DNA from: Actinomycetes bacterium
Lineage (GTDB): Bacteria; Actinomycetota; Acidimicrobiia; Acidimicrobiales; RAAP-2
Reading direction: 5' to 3'
Length of the DNA stretch: 38,276 nt
Assembly: GCA_021828055.1 (NCBI GenBank)
Contig: JAKATH010000014.1
Location: forward strand, 1-38,276
The notes under the pieces were generated by a model. It had not been told where the DNA came from and did no database searches. It saw only the letters and a list, made by a program, of their open reading frames with translations. Below are positions 35,897 to 38,276 of the stretch, one piece after another. The translations under genes and the position numbers were made by a program. The stretch's first letter is position 1. Each line of letters opens with the position of its first letter.

Positions 35897-36520
35897 TTAT
35901 CGCTGTGGATGGATCGTCTCGCCGCGGGCGAGCATGGCCACGAACTGCTCGATCCGGCGTTGACGCGTCTCAGCACGCTTGGCGGTGGTCACCCGGTAGA
36001 GGACGGAATAGCGATTGGCGCTGCCCAAGCGTTCGAAGATCGCTTTCGCCCGCGGGGTCGCCTCCAGCGCGGCGGCAAGGTCCGACGGAACCTCCATGGT
36101 CGCCTGGCCTGCATACGCACGGTCCCAACGGCCGTCTGCCTTGGCCTGCTCCACTGCAAAGAGACCAGTTCGATGCATCCGACCCTCTTCGATCAGCCGG
36201 GTGGCGATTGCCACATTCCGTTTCGACCAAGCGCCACCCGACCGTCGCGGAGTGAACCTTCGCCGGAAAGTGCGCTCGTCGCCCTTCGCGAGCTGCCCGT
36301 CCACCCAGCCGTGGCAGATCGCTTCTTCGAGGGCCTCCTCATAGGTCAAGGTGGTCGGATCGGTGGTTCCCTTCTTCGCCAGGACCAGCCAGACACCCTC
36401 GGCCTGTCTGCCCTGATCTCTGAGCCACTCTGACCACGCCCTCGCGTCGGCCACCGTGAGCACAGGGGTCTCGCCGGGCACCACAGTCAATGCGCCCCCG
36501 CAGAGCAGACCCATCCGCAT
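35897..36520 (-). CDS. YdeI/OmpD-associated family protein
   Basis: AWSEWLRDQGRQAEGVWLVLAKKGTTDPTTLTYEEALEEAICHGWVDGQLAKGDERTFRRRFTPRRSGGAWSKRNVAIATRLIEEGRM. Confidence 0.88.
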   Translation of the reverse strand: MRMGLLCGGALTVVPGETPVLTVADARAWSEWLRDQGRQAEGVWLVLAKKGTTDPTTLTYEEALEEAICHGWVDGQLAKGDERTFRRRFTPRRSGGAWSKRNVAIATRLIEEGRMHRTGLFAVEQAKADGRWDRAYAGQATMEVPSDLAAALEATPRAKAIFERLGSANRYSVLYRVTTAKRAETRQRRIEQFVAMLARGETIHPQR

Positions 36521-36662
36521 TCGGTCGATCCTCGAACCGCCGCACCCCTACGAAGTCCAACTGTCGAGAGCTCATCCAGTACGCGGCGCAACTCCGCAAC
36601 CTTCAGGCTCGAAGCGGAACGGTGAACGTCGGCTCGCGTGCTCCGGCGCCCGATTGAACCGC

Positions 36663-37040
36663 TCACTCAGGAATCTGCGTGGTGAAGCAGAACGGGTGGC
36701 CCGCGGGATCGAACAACACCCGCCAACGATCAGGAGCCGGCTGGTTGGCCGCCTTGCGAGCCCCGAGGCGCAGCGCCTCTGCCTCCGCCGCCTCCAGGTT
36801 AGACGTGGCCAGGTCGAGGTGGATCTGCTTCGGAACCTCGGCGGCGGGCCAGGTAGGCGGTCGGTAGTCGGCGACCTTGACGGCAGCGATCCAGCCGTTC
36901 CCGGTCTGCACCGCGCAGAACTGATCGCTGCGGAATGCGACTTCCCCGCCGAGCAGCGCCGCCCAGAAGTCGGCGAGCGCGGCCGGGTCGGAACAGTCAA
37001 GCGAAGTGGAGGCGAGACGGGCAACGGCCATGCCCGTCAC
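36663..37040 (-). CDS. VOC (glyoxalase-like) family protein
   Basis: LASTSLDCSDPAALADFWAALLGGEVAFRSDQFCAV...WRVLFDPAGHPFCFTTQIPE. Confidence 0.92.
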   Translation of the reverse strand: MTGMAVARLASTSLDCSDPAALADFWAALLGGEVAFRSDQFCAVQTGNGWIAAVKVADYRPPTWPAAEVPKQIHLDLATSNLEAAEAEALRLGARKAANQPAPDRWRVLFDPAGHPFCFTTQIPE

Positions 37041-37249
37041 CCTACCAACGCGCTCGCCGGACCCACCCCAACTCGGTAGCTGGCGGCGCGTCGCTCGCCC
37101 GGCAAAGAAAAGATCTGAGAAACCGCTTGATGTGATGAAGGAGCGCCTCGCCGCTCCCGCGTGACAGACCTCGGTGCTGAAGCCGGGGTCGGCGCCGGTT
37201 CCAAGGGGTAGCCCGATGGCGCGCAGGTCGCAGGAACACCGCGAGGTCC

Positions 37250-37510
37250 GCCCTCTGTCTGCGCACGAGCCTGAAGCTCCAGGTCTACTTGGTCCTCGCC
37301 AAAGAGGGCGTCAGCGTCCCCATGACCGACCTGTTCGGCATGGCCGGCACGGCCCTGCTGGATGCCGTGTCGTTGAAGCCCGCATACACGGCGCGCGTCG
37401 AGTCGCTCCGGGACCTGATCGAGTCCTTCGACCGCCAGGTTGCGATCTTCGAGCGAGACCTGCGCCGGGAGCTGGCCGGGCACCCCGGCTATCGGGCGAT
37501 CCATGCCAGC
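37250..37510 (+). pseudogene. IS110-family transposase central fragment
   Basis: VLAKEGVSVPMTDLFGMAGTALLDAVSLKPAYTARVESLRDLIESFDRQVAIFERDLRRELAGHPGYRAI, then diverges. Confidence 0.7.
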
Positions 37511-37649
37511 CGGCGCTTCTCCTCGGCGACGCGCCTCGCCCTCGTGCGCCAGCGCCGAAGCCCAGCGATCAACTGACCACGGTCGAGCTGGTCGTCAGGC
37601 CTTGGCGCCACGACAACAAGCACACACGATGGGAGAGCCTGTGTTCAGT

Positions 37650-38141
37650 ACCCTCCGAGCCCTGGAGCTGGGCCCACGGGTTCACCGAACCTTTACGCGG
37701 GAGGAGATGGCCGCGGAGATCGTTGAGCGCCAGCGGGCCGACGCCGCCCAGCGAGAGCTCCTCATCCGGCGGCTGGCCAAGGCCGAGAGCGAGCGGCGAA
37801 AGCTCCTCGACGCCTACTACGCCGGTGCCATCGACGTCGTGACGTTGAAGGGTGAGCAGGCCCGCGTCGCAGCCGACATCGACGCCGCCAAGGACCGCCT
37901 CGGCGACCTCGACGCCTACCTCGGCGAGTGGCAGGAGATCCTGAAGCTGGCGGCCACCTTCGCCACCCGCTGCGCCGACGCCCACGCCAGGGCCACCGAC
38001 CGCACCCGCAAGCTGTTCAACGCCGCAGTCTTCGAGCGCGTCGACGTGAAAGACGGCCGGCTCTGCCACGAGCAGTACCGGCCGCCCTTCGACGACATCT
38101 TCAGCGTGCCCGAGTTCGATACGAAACTCGAGTGGTGTTGA
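37650..38141 (+). pseudogene. C-terminal fragment of a large serine recombinase
   Basis: LAKAESERRKLLDAYYAGAIDVVTLKGEQARVAADIDAAKDRLGDLDAYLGEWQEIL...RATDRTRKLFNAAVFERVDV; resolvase catalytic domain absent. Confidence 0.7.
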
Positions 38142-38172
38142 GTTGTCGCTATTCGAATGGCATGAAGAGGGA

Positions 38173-38276
38173 CCTCCCCCGGTGACAGCGTGTGGTTGTC
38201 ACCGGAAACCCCATCACCAAGGGAGGCCACACCACCATGTTGCACGCTGGACTCGATCTATCGCGGCACCGCCTGG
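38173..38276 (+). mobile_element. 5' end of an IS110-family element (leader hairpin plus transposase start), cut by window end
   Basis: ATG at 38237: MLHAGLDLSRHRL..., typical IS110 transposase N-terminus; leader contains a perfect 9-bp hairpin and an outer 6-bp pairing. Confidence 0.7.

Overview
The window is 38 kb of high-GC, actinobacterial-type DNA (Acidimicrobiia-like is a guess from protein flavour; I could not test it). Most genes are ordinary: F420-dependent oxidoreductase end, DsbA-like, PAP2, RecB-like nuclease, crotonase, cold-shock protein, S9 peptidase, RNase Z, GNAT, tRNA-Gly, truncated globin, MFS transporter, Rpf/transglycosylase-like protein, SDR, FMN alpha-hydroxyacid oxidase, nitroreductase, YdeI, VOC. 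The less ordinary content is as follows. (1) At least nine sequence-unrelated tandem-repeat arrays. Clear in-CDS arrays have periods divisible by 3; several intergenic arrays do not. (2) A translationally coupled operon of YbjQ-like genes (minus strand, 15194-18393). Its last intercistronic gap is an array that forms a 31-codon micro-ORF, coupled by GTGA and ATGA overlaps to the genes on either side. (3) A TIGR04053-like radical SAM/SPASM gene whose CX3CX2C motif reads C-GSA-G-RH-C, so the middle Cys is Gly. (4) A coupled three-gene pilin-like cassette with mobile-element debris on both sides. (5) An ISAzo13-type transposase remnant with an internal deletion. (6) The 5' end of an IS110-type element with a strong leader hairpin at the window edge. 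Family calls rest on recognised motifs; no searches were run.
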